Counted from the first letter of the stretch, positions 41,708 through 51,268 are shown. The stretch: 64,000 bases of DNA from Comamonadaceae bacterium (GCA_947478725.1 CANJWZ010000003.1:62001-126000); one strand, 5' to 3'. The notes: generated by a model not told the origin, from the letters alone. A program made the numbers and translations.

Positions 41708-44164
41708 ATGAAAAAATCAAAACTGGTGATGGTCGGCAACGGCATGGCGGGGGTGCGCACGATTGAAGAGCTGCTCAAAGTTGCGCCTGACCTGTACGAC
41801 ATCACCGTTTTTGGCGCGGAGCCGCACCCCAACTACAACCGCATTTTGCTCAGCCCGGTGCTGGCAGGCGAGCAAACGCTGGACGAGATCGTGTTAAACA
41901 GCTGGGACTGGTACAAAGACAACCACATCACACTGCATGCGGGCAAAAAGGTGGTCGAGGTGGACCGCATCAAACGCATCGTGAAAGCGGACGATGGCAA
42001 GGGCGGCTTGATGGAGGTTGAATACGACCGCCTGCTGCTGTGCACCGGCTCCAACCCCTTTATCTTGCCCATCCCCGGCAAAGACCTGGACGGCGTGATG
42101 GCTTACCGCGACATTGCCGACACCAACGCGATGATTGACGCGTCTAGTAAGTACAAAAAAGCCGTGGTGATTGGCGGCGGCCTGCTGGGCCTGGAGGCGG
42201 CTAACGGACTGATGCTGCGCGGCATGGACGTATCCGTCGTGCACGTCATGCCCACGCTGATGGAGCGCCAGCTTGACAGCGTGGCGGGCCAGCTGCTGCA
42301 AAAGTCGCTTGAAAAGCGTGGTTTGAAGTTCTTGATGGGTGCGCAAACGCAAGAGCTGGTAGGGGCCGAACATGACGGCAAGAGCGGTCGGGTCACCGCC
42401 ATCAAATTCAAAGACGGCACCGAGCTGGCCACCGATTTGGTCGTGATGGCGGTCGGCATTCGCCCCAACACGGCCCTGGCTGAGGCGATGCGCATTCACT
42501 GCAACAAAGGCATTGTGGTCAACGACACGATGCAAACCACCACCGACGCACGCATTTACAGCGTGGGAGAATGCGCTGCGCACCGAGGTATTGCCTACGG
42601 CCTGGTGGCGCCGCTGTTTGAACAGGCCAAGGTCGCCGCCAACCACCTGGCGCAGTTTGGCATTGGCCGCTACACCGGTTCATTGACATCGACCAAACTC
42701 AAGGTCACCGGCATTGACCTGTTCAGCGCGGGCAACTTCATGGGCGGCGAGGGCTCTGAAGAAATCATCATGTCCGACCCGTTTGGCGGCGTCTACAAAA
42801 AACTGGTCATCAAAGACGACAAGCTGGTCGGCGCCTGCCTGTATGGCGACACTGTTGATGGCAGCTATTACTTCAAGCTGCTGCGTGACGGCCGCAGCGT
42901 GGCAGACATTCGCGACAGGCTGATGTTTGGCGAGTCCAGCATTGGCGACACCGGCCACGAAGGCCACACCAAAGCGGCCAGCATGCCTGACAGCGCGGAG
43001 GTTTGCGGCTGCAACGGCGTGAACAAGGGCACGATCTGCAAAGCTATCAAAGAAAAAGGCTTGTTCACACTTGACGAAGTGCGCAAGCACACCAAGGCCA
43101 GTGCGTCATGCGGCTCATGCACTGGGCTGGTGGAGCAGATTTTGATGTTTACGGCCGGTGGCGACTATTCGGCCACACCCAAGCTCAAAGCCATGTGCAG
43201 TTGCACCGACCACGGGCATCAGGCGGTGCGCGATGCGATTCGCGCTAACAAGCTGCTGACCATCAAAGAGGTGCAGACCTCGATGGACTGGAAGACGCCG
43301 AACGGTTGCGCCAGCTGCCGCCCGGCGTTGAACTACTACCTTATCAGCACCTGGCCCAAAGAGGCCAAAGACGACCCGCAAAGCCGCTACATCAACGAGC
43401 GCAGCCACGCCAACATTCAAAAAGACGGCACCTACAGCGTCATCCCGCGCATGTGGGGCGGTGAAACCACCGCCAGCGAGCTGCGCCGCATTGCCGACGC
43501 GGTTGACAAATACAAGATCCCGACCGTCAAGGTCACCGGTGGCCAGCGCATCGACTTGCTGGGTGTGAAGAAAGAAGACCTAGTGAACGTTTGGAAAGAC
43601 ATCGGCATGCCATCTGGTCACGCCTATGCCAAGGCGCTGCGCACCGTCAAAACCTGCGTCGGCAGCGAATGGTGCCGCATGGGCACGCAAGACTCCACCC
43701 AAATGGGCAAAGACCTGGAGCGCGCGATGTGGCGCATGTACGCACCACACAAGGTCAAATTTGCCGTCAGCGGCTGCCCGCGCAACTGCGCGGAGTCAGG
43801 CATCAAGGACGTGGGCGTGATTGGGGTGGATTCAGGCTGGGAGATGTACATCGCTGGCAACGGCGGCATCAAAACCGAGGTCGCGCACTTTCTGGTCAAG
43901 GTCAAAACCGCCGAAGAAGTGCTGGAATACACCGGCGCGTTTTGCGAGCTGTACCGGCAAGAAGGCTGGTACCTGGAGCGCACGGTGCACTACGTCAGCC
44001 GCGTCGGCCTGGAACACGTCAAGAAGAAAATCCTGGAAGACCACGAAGGCCGCAAGGCGCTGTGGGCGCAGTTGCAATTTGCGCTCGACGGCGAGCCAGA
44101 CCCATGGTTTGAAATGCAGAAGGCGGCGGTTGATACCCGGCAGTTTGATGCGATTTCGGTCTGA
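41708..44164 (+). CDS. nirB: Assimilatory nitrite reductase (NAD(P)H), large subunit
   Basis: 818-residue cytoplasmic enzyme that reduces nitrite to ammonium with siroheme. The start MKKSKLVMVGNG at 41708 has TGGAG upstream. The order is an FAD/NADH part (VMVGNGMAGVRTIEELL; VVIGGGLLGLEAANGLMLRGMDV), a BFD-type [2Fe-2S] site (EVCGCNGVNKGTIC...CGSCTGLVE), a second Cys module (MCSCTDHGHQ...CASCRPALNYY), then the sulfite/nitrite reductase domain with siroheme-[4Fe-4S] ligands TCVGSEWC and SGCPRNC. It is first gene of the operon with nirD and nasA. Confidence 0.97.
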   Translation: MKKSKLVMVGNGMAGVRTIEELLKVAPDLYDITVFGAEPHPNYNRILLSPVLAGEQTLDEIVLNSWDWYKDNHITLHAGKKVVEVDRIKRIVKADDGKGGLMEVEYDRLLLCTGSNPFILPIPGKDLDGVMAYRDIADTNAMIDASSKYKKAVVIGGGLLGLEAANGLMLRGMDVSVVHVMPTLMERQLDSVAGQLLQKSLEKRGLKFLMGAQTQELVGAEHDGKSGRVTAIKFKDGTELATDLVVMAVGIRPNTALAEAMRIHCNKGIVVNDTMQTTTDARIYSVGECAAHRGIAYGLVAPLFEQAKVAANHLAQFGIGRYTGSLTSTKLKVTGIDLFSAGNFMGGEGSEEIIMSDPFGGVYKKLVIKDDKLVGACLYGDTVDGSYYFKLLRDGRSVADIRDRLMFGESSIGDTGHEGHTKAASMPDSAEVCGCNGVNKGTICKAIKEKGLFTLDEVRKHTKASASCGSCTGLVEQILMFTAGGDYSATPKLKAMCSCTDHGHQAVRDAIRANKLLTIKEVQTSMDWKTPNGCASCRPALNYYLISTWPKEAKDDPQSRYINERSHANIQKDGTYSVIPRMWGGETTASELRRIADAVDKYKIPTVKVTGGQRIDLLGVKKEDLVNVWKDIGMPSGHAYAKALRTVKTCVGSEWCRMGTQDSTQMGKDLERAMWRMYAPHKVKFAVSGCPRNCAESGIKDVGVIGVDSGWEMYIAGNGGIKTEVAHFLVKVKTAEEVLEYTGAFCELYRQEGWYLERTVHYVSRVGLEHVKKKILEDHEGRKALWAQLQFALDGEPDPWFEMQKAAVDTRQFDAISV

Positions 44165-44182
44165 TGGCGCCTTGTCATGACC

Positions 44183-44218
44183 GACTTGATCCCCAATCGA
44201 TGAGACCAGGATCAAGTC
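44183..44218 (+). other. Inverted repeat in the nirB-nirD spacer
   Basis: GACTTGATCC and GGATCAAGTC arms (10 bp) with a 16-nt loop. There is no T-run, so it is more likely an mRNA-stabilising or ratio-setting hairpin than a terminator. Confidence 0.6.
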
Positions 44219-44248
44219 CGGGGTGATACAAAAAATGGAGGAATAAAA

Positions 44249-44635
44249 ATGACTGAATGGAAAAAAATCTGCCTGATCACCGACATTCCGGTGCTCGGCT
44301 CACGCCGCGTGTCTCGCCAGCGCGGCATGGATGTGGCCGTGTTTCGCAACGATGTCGATGGCGTGTTTGCCCTGCTGGACCGCTGCCCGCACAAAGGCGG
44401 CCCGCTAAGCCAGGGCATTGTGTTTGGTGAAAGCGTGGCCTGCCCGCTGCACAACTGGACGATTGACCTGAACGGCGGTTGCGCCAAGGCACCTGACGAA
44501 GGCTGCACACCGAAGTTTGCGGTGAAGGTGGAAGGCGGTGCGGTGCATCTGAATGTGGGCGAGCTGGCAACGCTGGGGCTTGATTTGGTTCGCCCCACAG
44601 CTGGCCCGGTGGCTAAAGAAATTGCCAATGCGTGA
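44249..44635 (+). CDS. nirD: Nitrite reductase (NAD(P)H), small subunit (Rieske-type)
   Basis: 128-residue small subunit with a Rieske-like fold. The Cys/His pairs are in CPHKGGPLSQG and CPLHNWTID, so it should carry the [2Fe-2S] centre (NirD of E. coli lacks these residues; here they are present). It starts MTEWKKICLITDIPVLGSRRV after a GGAGGAA site. The stop overlaps nasA (ATGCGTGA). Confidence 0.94.
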   Translation: MTEWKKICLITDIPVLGSRRVSRQRGMDVAVFRNDVDGVFALLDRCPHKGGPLSQGIVFGESVACPLHNWTIDLNGGCAKAPDEGCTPKFAVKVEGGAVHLNVGELATLGLDLVRPTAGPVAKEIANA

Positions 44636-47495
44636 AACAAAATCCACCTGCCCCTACTGTGGGGTAGGTTGCGGTGTGGTGATTGAATCCATTGGTGACC
44701 AGATCACTGGAGTAAGAGGCGACCCCGATCACCCGGCTAACTTTGGCCGCTTGTGTACCAAGGGCTCAACCCTGGCGCTCACAGCCAGCGCTGCTGTTAC
44801 CCGCCAAACCCGCTTGCTGCAGCCGATGCGCCGTGAACATCGGCATGAGAATCCGCATGAAGAGGCCACGCCGGTCAGTTGGGACAACGCCTTGGGTTTT
44901 GCCGCTGAGTCATTTGCGCAAATCATCAAACAGCACGGCCCCGATGCGGTGGGGTTCTACATCTCGGGCCAGTTGCTGACCGAAGACTATTACGTCTTTA
45001 ACAAACTGGCCAAAGGTTTGATTGGCACCAACAACGTTGATACCAACTCGCGCCTGTGCATGAGCAGCGCGGTGGCCGGCTACAAGCAAACGCTGGGGGC
45101 GGATGCGCCGCCCAACTGCTACGACGACGTGAACCATGCGCAGTGTATTTTTATTGTGGGTAGCAACACCGCTTACGCGCACCCGATTTTGTTTCGCCGC
45201 ATTGAAGACGCCAAGCAAAACAACCCGCAGATGAACATCATCTTCTGCGACCCGCGCCGCACCGACACGGCCGAGATCGCCGACTTGTACCTGCCGATCC
45301 AGCCCGGCACCGACGTGAGTCTGTTCAACGGCATGCTGCACATCATGCTGTGGGAAGGTTGGACTGACAACGCTTATATCGCCGCACACACGACAGGTTT
45401 TGATGCGCTCAAAACCACGGTGCGCGACTACACGCCAGATATCGTGGCCGAGACTTGCGGCATCAAAAAAGAAGACCTGTTCACCGCTGCCAAGATGTTT
45501 GCAACCTCGGCTGCCACATTGAGCCTGTACTGCCAGGGTTTGAACCAGTCGAGCAGCGGCACGGACAAAAATGCAGCGCTGATCAACCTGCATTTGGCAA
45601 CACACCACATCGGCAAGCCGGGCGCAGGCCCGTTCTCACTGACCGGTCAGCCCAACGCCATGGGCGGGCGCGAGGTCGGTGGTCTGGCCAATTTGATCAG
45701 CGCGCACCGCGACATGGCCAACCCTGAGCACCGGGCTGAAGTCGCCAAGCTGTGGGGCCTGGACCGTGTCGGGCGTGATGTGCCCAGCAAACCCGGAAAA
45801 ACGGCGGTCGAGATGTTTCAGGCAGCGGCCGACGGCGAGATCAAAGCGCTGTGGATAGCCTGCACCAACCCGGCCCAGTCGATGCCCGACCAGACCACCG
45901 TGCGCCGTGCGCTGGAGCGCGCCGAGCTGGTGATTGTGCAAGAGGCATTTGCGACCGCAGCGACTTGCGACTATGCCGACCTGCTGCTGCCCGCCACCAC
46001 CTGGGGCGAAAAAACGGGCACGGTCACGAACAGCGAACGCCGCATTTCACGGGTGCGCGCGGCGGTACCTGCACCGGGCCAGACGCGGCATGACTGGTCG
46101 ATTGCGGTTGATTTTGCGCAGCGCCTGGAGCGCTTGCTGCCCACACGCCCCAGCCTTTTCCCTTACTCCTTGAGCAACGAAGCGGCAGGCGTTGAAGCCA
46201 TCTGGAACGAGCACCGCGAATCCACCCGTGGCCGTGACCTGGACATCACCGGCATGAGCTACGCCATGCTGGACGCGGCGCCGCAGCAGTGGCCGCTTAA
46301 AACGGGCGAGACGGTTGGCAAAGCCCGCCTGTATGAAGACGGCATCTTCCCCACGCCAGACAGCAAAGCCAAATTTGCCAACACCGTCTACAAGCCCGTG
46401 GCCGAACCCCGTGAATCGCGTTACCCGTTTTCATTGACCACCGGCCGCCTGCGTGACCAGTGGCACGGCATGAGCCGCACCGGCACGCTGGGCAGATTGT
46501 TTGGCCACGTGGCAGAGCCCTGCGTACAAATGAACGCCAACGACATGGCGCGCAGATTGCTCAAAGACGGTGACTTGGTCCACGTCACGTCCAAGCGCGG
46601 CTCGATTGTGGTGCCGCTGCAAGCATCCAGCGAAGTCGCCGCCAGCCAAGCCTTCATCGCGATGCACTGGGGCAGTGAGTATTTAAGCGGCCTGTCGAGA
46701 GTTGGCGAGCCCTTGGCAGGCGTGAACGCCATCACCACCTCGGCCTACTGCCCCACGTCCAAGCAGCCTGAGCTGAAACATGCGGCGGTCAAAATTTTGA
46801 AAGCCGAACTGCCCTGGAGCCTGCTGGCCATGGCCTGGCTACCGGAGGGTGAGTCGCTGGCAGCGCGCCATGCCCTCAAGCCGCTGATGAAGGCCTTTCC
46901 TTTCGCCAGTTGCGTGCCATTTGCCAACAACACGCCCTTGGGGGGCTTCAACGTTGCGCGTGAGGGCGTCTTTTTCAGAGCCGCAGCGCATGTCGTGCCG
47001 CCGGATGAATTGCTGATGCAGATGGAAGAAATTCTCGGTCTGGCAAGTCCTGAAACGCTACGCTACGCCGACAAAAAACGCGGCCAGTGGCGCGCCGCCA
47101 GGCTGACACCCGTCGGTGAACAAGCAGAACTCACAGGCTTTTTACTGGCCGGCGACACCAGCGCCGAGGCCTGGATCAAAACCGTGCTTGAAGGCGAACT
47201 GCCCGCGCAAACCTACGGCCGCCTGCTGCTGTCGCCAGGCGCCAAAGCGCCGGTGGCTGTTCAGGCGCGCGGCAAGCTGGTCTGCAGCTGCATGAATGTG
47301 ACCGATGCGGCGATTCATGCGCACTTGGGCACCGCACAAGGCACGCCAGCAGAACGCTTGGCATCGCTGCAAAGCGACCTGCAATGCGGCACCGCTTGCG
47401 GCAGCTGTGTGCCCGAGCTCAAACGCCTGGTGCGCTCAACCCCAGCGGCGATCTCGCGCACGGTGATTCCCATCACGCCTCTTGCTGAGTCATGA
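44628..47495 (+). CDS. nasA: Assimilatory nitrate reductase, catalytic subunit
   Basis: 955-residue molybdopterin enzyme that reduces nitrate to nitrite in the cytoplasm. The start MRETKSTCPYCGVGCGVV at 44628 overlaps nirD by 8 bp. The N-terminal [4Fe-4S] site is CPYCGVGC...GRLCTKG. Molybdenum cofactor blocks include NVDTNSRLCMSSAVAGYKQTLGADAPP, QGLNQSSSGTDKNAALINLHLATHHIGKPGAGPFSLTGQPNAMGGREVG and the C-terminal QWHGMSRTGTLGRLFGH. The last ~70 residues form a BFD-like [2Fe-2S] domain (LVCSCMNVTDAAI...CGTACGSCVPELK), as in the NasA type that receives electrons internally. modABC at 28-31 kb supplies molybdate. Confidence 0.96.
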   Translation: MRETKSTCPYCGVGCGVVIESIGDQITGVRGDPDHPANFGRLCTKGSTLALTASAAVTRQTRLLQPMRREHRHENPHEEATPVSWDNALGFAAESFAQIIKQHGPDAVGFYISGQLLTEDYYVFNKLAKGLIGTNNVDTNSRLCMSSAVAGYKQTLGADAPPNCYDDVNHAQCIFIVGSNTAYAHPILFRRIEDAKQNNPQMNIIFCDPRRTDTAEIADLYLPIQPGTDVSLFNGMLHIMLWEGWTDNAYIAAHTTGFDALKTTVRDYTPDIVAETCGIKKEDLFTAAKMFATSAATLSLYCQGLNQSSSGTDKNAALINLHLATHHIGKPGAGPFSLTGQPNAMGGREVGGLANLISAHRDMANPEHRAEVAKLWGLDRVGRDVPSKPGKTAVEMFQAAADGEIKALWIACTNPAQSMPDQTTVRRALERAELVIVQEAFATAATCDYADLLLPATTWGEKTGTVTNSERRISRVRAAVPAPGQTRHDWSIAVDFAQRLERLLPTRPSLFPYSLSNEAAGVEAIWNEHRESTRGRDLDITGMSYAMLDAAPQQWPLKTGETVGKARLYEDGIFPTPDSKAKFANTVYKPVAEPRESRYPFSLTTGRLRDQWHGMSRTGTLGRLFGHVAEPCVQMNANDMARRLLKDGDLVHVTSKRGSIVVPLQASSEVAASQAFIAMHWGSEYLSGLSRVGEPLAGVNAITTSAYCPTSKQPELKHAAVKILKAELPWSLLAMAWLPEGESLAARHALKPLMKAFPFASCVPFANNTPLGGFNVAREGVFFRAAAHVVPPDELLMQMEEILGLASPETLRYADKKRGQWRAARLTPVGEQAELTGFLLAGDTSAEAWIKTVLEGELPAQTYGRLLLSPGAKAPVAVQARGKLVCSCMNVTDAAIHAHLGTAQGTPAERLASLQSDLQCGTACGSCVPELKRLVRSTPAAISRTVIPITPLAES

Positions 47496-47551
47496 CCTGA
47501 GGCGTGATCTGAGACGTGATGTCACCGTCTGCGTTGGCGGACAATACAGCC

Positions 47552-48457
47552 ATGGGAATCAGTCACTACATCAAGGAAATTGGTCGCGGCAAAGACGGTG
47601 CGCGACCCCTGACGCGCGAGCAAGCCACCGACCTGCTGGGGCAGGTGCTGGACGGCACGGTCACAGACCTGGAAGTCGGCGCGTTTTGCCTGGCGATGCG
47701 CATCAAAGGCGAGACGCCTGACGAGATGGCGGGTTTTCTCGATGCGGTGCGCAGCCGCATGACGCTGATTCCCGATGGCGCTGCACCTGTCGTGGTGCTG
47801 CCCAGCTACAACGGCGCACGCAAACTGCCGCTGCTCACGCCGCTGCTGGCCTTGTTGCTGGCGCGCGAGGGCCTGGCGGTGCTGATTCACGGCACGCCCA
47901 CTGAAGACAGCCGTGTTTTTGTATCAGAAGTGCTTCTGGCCCTTGAAATAGGTGCTCAATCAGCTCCTAAAGCTATAGCGCCAGGTGAGGTAGCGTACGT
48001 CCCCACAGAGGTTCTGTGCCCAACTCTCAAGCGCCTGCTGGACGTGCGCCGTGTCGTCGGCCTGCGCAACCCGGCGCACAGCCTGGTCAAACTGATGAAC
48101 CCCTGCATCGGCAAAGCGCTGATCGTCAGCAGCTACACGCACCCTGAATACGCCGTGTCGATGGCGCAAACGCTGGAACTGACCCAGACCAGCGCCATGC
48201 TGCTGCGCGGCACCGAGGGCGAGGTGGTGGCCGACGCGCGGCGCATGCCGCAAATGGACGCCTTCATCAAGGGCCAGCGGCAACTGCTGCAAGAGGCGCA
48301 AGCCGGCACGCTCAGCACCCTGCCCGACCTGCCCAACACCACCGATGCCGTCAGCACGGCGGCCTATATTCAATCGGTACTTGTCGGACAGCAAGCCGTG
48401 CCTGCGTCGATTGCCATGCAGGTGGAACACATCTTGCATCTGGTTCAACAACTATGA
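47552..48457 (+). CDS. ybiB: YbiB/TrpD2-like nucleic-acid-binding protein
   Basis: 301-residue homologue of anthranilate phosphoribosyltransferase, group TrpD2/YbiB, whose members bind nucleic acid and lack the usual anthranilate site. The start MGISHYIKEIGRGKDGARPLTREQATDLLGQVLDG is family-typical; PSYNGARKLPLLTPLLALLLAREG, VLCPTLKRLLDVRRVVGLRNPAHSLVKLMNPC and LRGTEGEVVADARRMP follow. The residues GPTDSRVFVSEVLLALEIGAQSAPKAIAPG region coincides with an embedded repeat (copy 4). The ATG at 47552 was chosen over the track start. It overlaps cobA by 4 bp. Confidence 0.85.
   Translation: MGISHYIKEIGRGKDGARPLTREQATDLLGQVLDGTVTDLEVGAFCLAMRIKGETPDEMAGFLDAVRSRMTLIPDGAAPVVVLPSYNGARKLPLLTPLLALLLAREGLAVLIHGTPTEDSRVFVSEVLLALEIGAQSAPKAIAPGEVAYVPTEVLCPTLKRLLDVRRVVGLRNPAHSLVKLMNPCIGKALIVSSYTHPEYAVSMAQTLELTQTSAMLLRGTEGEVVADARRMPQMDAFIKGQRQLLQEAQAGTLSTLPDLPNTTDAVSTAAYIQSVLVGQQAVPASIAMQVEHILHLVQQL
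47931..47979 (+). repeat. Short palindromic repeat, copy 4 (inside the ybiB-like gene)
   Basis: In reverse complement: GCTATAGCTTTAGGAGCTGA...AAGGGCCAGAAGC, close to the trmJ copy GCTATTGAATCAGGAGCTAC...TTGGGCTAGAGGCC. It is read in frame and adds about 15-18 residues. Confidence 0.55.
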
Positions 48458-49257
48458 AAAACGATATTCCCACTCAGGGCACATGGGTCGCGAACGGACG
48501 CTGCACGCTGGTCGGTGCTGGTCCAGGCGACCCAGAATTGCTCACGCTCAAAGCGCTCAAAGCCATTCAGGCAGCAAGCGTTCTGTTTGTTGACGACCTG
48601 GTCAACCCCGACATCGTGGCTTTTGCCCAGCCCAGCGCGCGCATTGTGTACGTTGGCAAGCGCGGCGGCTGCAAGTCCACCCCGCAGGCTTTCATTGAAA
48701 AGATGATGGTCATGGCCGTCAAAGAAGGCGACAACGTGGTGCGGCTCAAAGGCGGTGACCCGTTTATTTTTGGCCGGGGCGGAGAAGAAATGGACGCCCT
48801 GCGCGCTGCAGGCATTGGCGTCACCGTCATCAACGGCATCACGTCTGGCCTGGCGGCGCTGACATCATTGAACGTACCGCTCACCCACCGTGACCACGCC
48901 CACGGCGTGGTGTTTGTGACCGGCCACGCCAAACCGGGCGATGCCGGCACCGACTGGGCGCTGCTGGCCGCCACAGCGGCGCAGGCCAAGCTGACGCTGG
49001 TCATTTACATGGGTGTCGCGGGCTCACAGCAGATTCAAAATGAGCTGTTACTTGGTTTGGCAGCCAACACGCCGGTTGCCATCATTCAAAACGCCAGCTT
49101 ACCCACCCAGCGCCACGCCGTGGCCACCCTGGCAAACCTGCGCGCCACCATTGAGCGTGAAGGCCTGCAAAGCCCCAGCGTGATTGTGGTCGGTGATGTG
49201 CTGCAGGGCGTGGCTGCTGTGGCCAGGGACGCGGCCCATCAGCAAAAGCAGGCCTAA
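48454..49257 (+). CDS. cobA: Uroporphyrinogen-III C-methyltransferase
   Basis: 267-residue SAM-dependent enzyme that methylates uroporphyrinogen III at C2 and C7, toward precorrin-2 and siroheme. The signature blocks are TLVGAGPGDPELLTLKALKAIQAASVLFVDDLV, VYVGKRGGCKSTPQAFIEKMMV and VRLKGGDPFIFGRGGEEMDALRAAGIGVTVINGITSGLAAL. The CysG dehydrogenase/chelatase domain is absent. Placement after nirBD-nasA matches the siroheme need of NirB. The ATG overlaps the ybiB-like gene by 4 bp. Confidence 0.94.
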   Translation: MKNDIPTQGTWVANGRCTLVGAGPGDPELLTLKALKAIQAASVLFVDDLVNPDIVAFAQPSARIVYVGKRGGCKSTPQAFIEKMMVMAVKEGDNVVRLKGGDPFIFGRGGEEMDALRAAGIGVTVINGITSGLAALTSLNVPLTHRDHAHGVVFVTGHAKPGDAGTDWALLAATAAQAKLTLVIYMGVAGSQQIQNELLLGLAANTPVAIIQNASLPTQRHAVATLANLRATIEREGLQSPSVIVVGDVLQGVAAVARDAAHQQKQA

Positions 49258-49276
49258 ATAAGCAGGCTTAAAGCGC

Positions 49277-49543
49277 CTACCTTTGCGGAATTCTGTGGCG
49301 GGCAATATGCGGCCCGCCATCGTTCATCTCGGCAGGCCGCAGCGCCGCGTGCTTGGTCACCCGCCCCGCCATGCGCTTGCGCCACATCCGAAATGACGAC
49401 GCCTTCATCTCGCGGCGCATCAGCGCCACCACAGCCGATTCATTCAACCCGAACTGCAGCTCAATCGCTTCAAACGTGGTGCGGTCTTCCCACGCCATTT
49501 CGATGATGCGGGAGATGTCGGCAGGACTCAGGTCGGTGGTCAT
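49277..49543 (-). CDS. TIGR03643 family protein
   Basis: 88-residue protein of TIGR03643: PADISRIIEMAWEDRTTFEAIELQFGLNESAVVALMRREMKASSFRMWRKRMAGRVTKH. It reads like a small helix-turn-helix DNA-binding domain (residues about 8-55). Function is unknown. It is convergent with cobA. Confidence 0.85.
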   Translation of the reverse strand: MTTDLSPADISRIIEMAWEDRTTFEAIELQFGLNESAVVALMRREMKASSFRMWRKRMAGRVTKHAALRPAEMNDGGPHIARHRIPQR

Positions 49544-49617
49544 GGTTTGAGCTTACAACAGCGCCGCTTGCGACATCTAAAATAGCTTCTAAGCGGCGCT
49601 GTGTTTGCTATTTATTA

Positions 49618-49654
49618 AATAGCTGTATGCGCTTATATTACTTGGTCTAGAGGC
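49618..49654 (+). repeat. Short palindromic repeat, copy 5 (5' to the HI0933 gene)
   Basis: AATAGCTGTATGCGCTTATATTACTTGGTCTAGAGGC, with a related half-copy (aatagcttctaagcggcgct) 38 bp upstream. The TTG start of the next gene lies 5 bp after it. Confidence 0.6.
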
Positions 49655-49658
49655 TTAT

Positions 49659-50924
49659 TTGACACATAAATTTGATGCGGTCATCGTGGGTGCTGGTGCT
49701 GCGGGCCTGTTTTGCGCCGCCATTGCGGGCCAGCGCGGGCTCAAGGTGCTGGTGATTGACCACAGCGAGAAAGTGGCCGAAAAAATCCGCATCTCAGGCG
49801 GTGGGCGCTGCAACTTTACCAACCGCGAGGTCACGCCCGCCAACTTTTTAAGCGAGAACCCGCACTTTTGCCGCTCGGCCCTGGCCGGTTACACACCGCA
49901 AGACTTCATCGCCCTGCTGCAAAAACACGGCGTACCGTTTCATGAAAAGCACAAAGGCCAGCTGTTTTGCGACCATTCAGCCGAAGACATCATCAACCTG
50001 CTGTTAGCCGAGTGCGCAGCCGGAAACGTTGAGCGCTGGCAGCCTTGCAGCGTCAAAAAAGTGCTGTTTTCAGATGCTGAAAATGCCTCTAGTACCATCA
50101 ATTCAAGGGCGGGAAGCTATCAAATTGATACCGATCGGGGGCTGATCGAGACGCCGCAACTGGTCATTGCCACCGGCGGTTTGTCGATTCCCAAGATTGG
50201 CGCAACTGATTTTGGCTACCGCATCGCCCAGCAGTTTGGCTTGGCGCTGGTCGAGCCCCGGCCCGCGTTGGTACCACTGACCTTTGACGGTGAGGCGTGG
50301 CAGCCTTTTGCGCAACTGGCCGGTTTGGCCTTGCCGGTGCAAATTGAAACGGGCGCTGCGGATGCCACCCCAAAACAGCGCAAAAAAGCGACGGTATTTG
50401 CGGAAGACCTGCTTTTTACCCACAAAGGCCTGAGTGGCCCGGCGGTGCTGCAAATATCCAGCTTTTGGCGTGAAGGCCAAAGCCTGCGGGTGAATTTGGC
50501 CCCCGGTCAGGACCTGGCTCAAACCCTCTTGAGAGGCAAGGCCAGCTCCAAAAAACTCATCGCCAACGAACTCGCCAGCGTGGTGCCCAGCCGCCTGGCT
50601 GATGCCTGGGCCAGCACAGACGCGGCGCTGCAGCGCCCCATCTGCGACGCCACTGACAAAGCGCTGACCGGATTGGCAGAACGCCTGGCCGACTGGCAAA
50701 TCTTGCCCAACGGCAGCGAAGGCTACAAAAAGGCCGAAGTCACCGCTGGCGGCGTTGACACGCGGGTTTTGTCGTCCCAAACCATGGAATCCAAACAACC
50801 GGGGCTTTACTTCATTGGCGAAGTGGTGGACGTGACCGGCTGGCTGGGCGGGTATAACTTTCAGTGGGCTTGGGCTAGCGGGTTTGCTTGTGGCAATGCG
50901 CTGGTCGTGCAGACGACGGCCTAA
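49659..50924 (+). CDS. HI0933-family flavoprotein (NAD(P)/FAD-dependent oxidoreductase)
   Basis: 421-residue flavoprotein, family of HI0933/YhiN. The start is TTG at 49659 directly after a repeat; no ATG lies nearby in frame. The FAD site is DAVIVGAGAAGLFCAAIAGQRGLKVLVIDHSEKVAEKIRISGGGRCNFTN, with the conserved GGGRCNFTN. The C-terminal block is VTAGGVDTRVLSSQTMESKQPGLYFIGEVVDVTGWLGGYNFQWAWASG. Residues about 142-158 (SDAENASSTINSRAGSYQIDT) come from repeat copy 6. The reaction is unknown, though some relatives are called aminoacetone oxidase. Confidence 0.9.
   Translation: MTHKFDAVIVGAGAAGLFCAAIAGQRGLKVLVIDHSEKVAEKIRISGGGRCNFTNREVTPANFLSENPHFCRSALAGYTPQDFIALLQKHGVPFHEKHKGQLFCDHSAEDIINLLLAECAAGNVERWQPCSVKKVLFSDAENASSTINSRAGSYQIDTDRGLIETPQLVIATGGLSIPKIGATDFGYRIAQQFGLALVEPRPALVPLTFDGEAWQPFAQLAGLALPVQIETGAADATPKQRKKATVFAEDLLFTHKGLSGPAVLQISSFWREGQSLRVNLAPGQDLAQTLLRGKASSKKLIANELASVVPSRLADAWASTDAALQRPICDATDKALTGLAERLADWQILPNGSEGYKKAEVTAGGVDTRVLSSQTMESKQPGLYFIGEVVDVTGWLGGYNFQWAWASGFACGNALVVQTTA
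50083..50131 (-). repeat. Short palindromic repeat, copy 6 (inside the HI0933 gene)
   Basis: On the minus strand: GGTATCAATTTGATAGCTTCCCGCCCTTGAATTGATGG-TACTAGAGGCAT. It is one of the clearest copies and is read in frame with no stop, adding about 16 residues. Confidence 0.75.
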
Positions 50925-51268
50925 GGCAAGCACCTATGTCGATATGTTTGGTGACTATTGACGCACTTATTCAAAGAGCTAAAAGCCTGTTTGATAGGTA
51001 TTTATATTGCTGAACGTGTCAATGACGGCTACTAAGCCATCTTGTGGGATTGTTCCTACAGTCACACCAACCCGATAAATGACATGACTGACGCGTCACG
51101 TTGATGTTGGCCCTGGCGGAAAAAATACTCATAACGCGTTGTTGGACATTTATTGCGATGGCAAGCACGATATGCAAGTGGCGGAACGTTTGACGTTCAA
51201 ATTCTGACTTTATTGCAGAAATGGCCGGGGCAAAGAGCGTTGGCTTGAGTTTTACAAAATCAATCATG
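50925..51268. other. 344-bp gap; no gene supported
   Basis: Contains a faint copy-like stretch (AAAGAGCTAAAAGCCTGTTTG near 50970) and an antisense frame (51019-51429 minus) with no family resemblance. The promoter of the toxin-antitoxin operon should lie at its right end. Confidence 0.5.
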
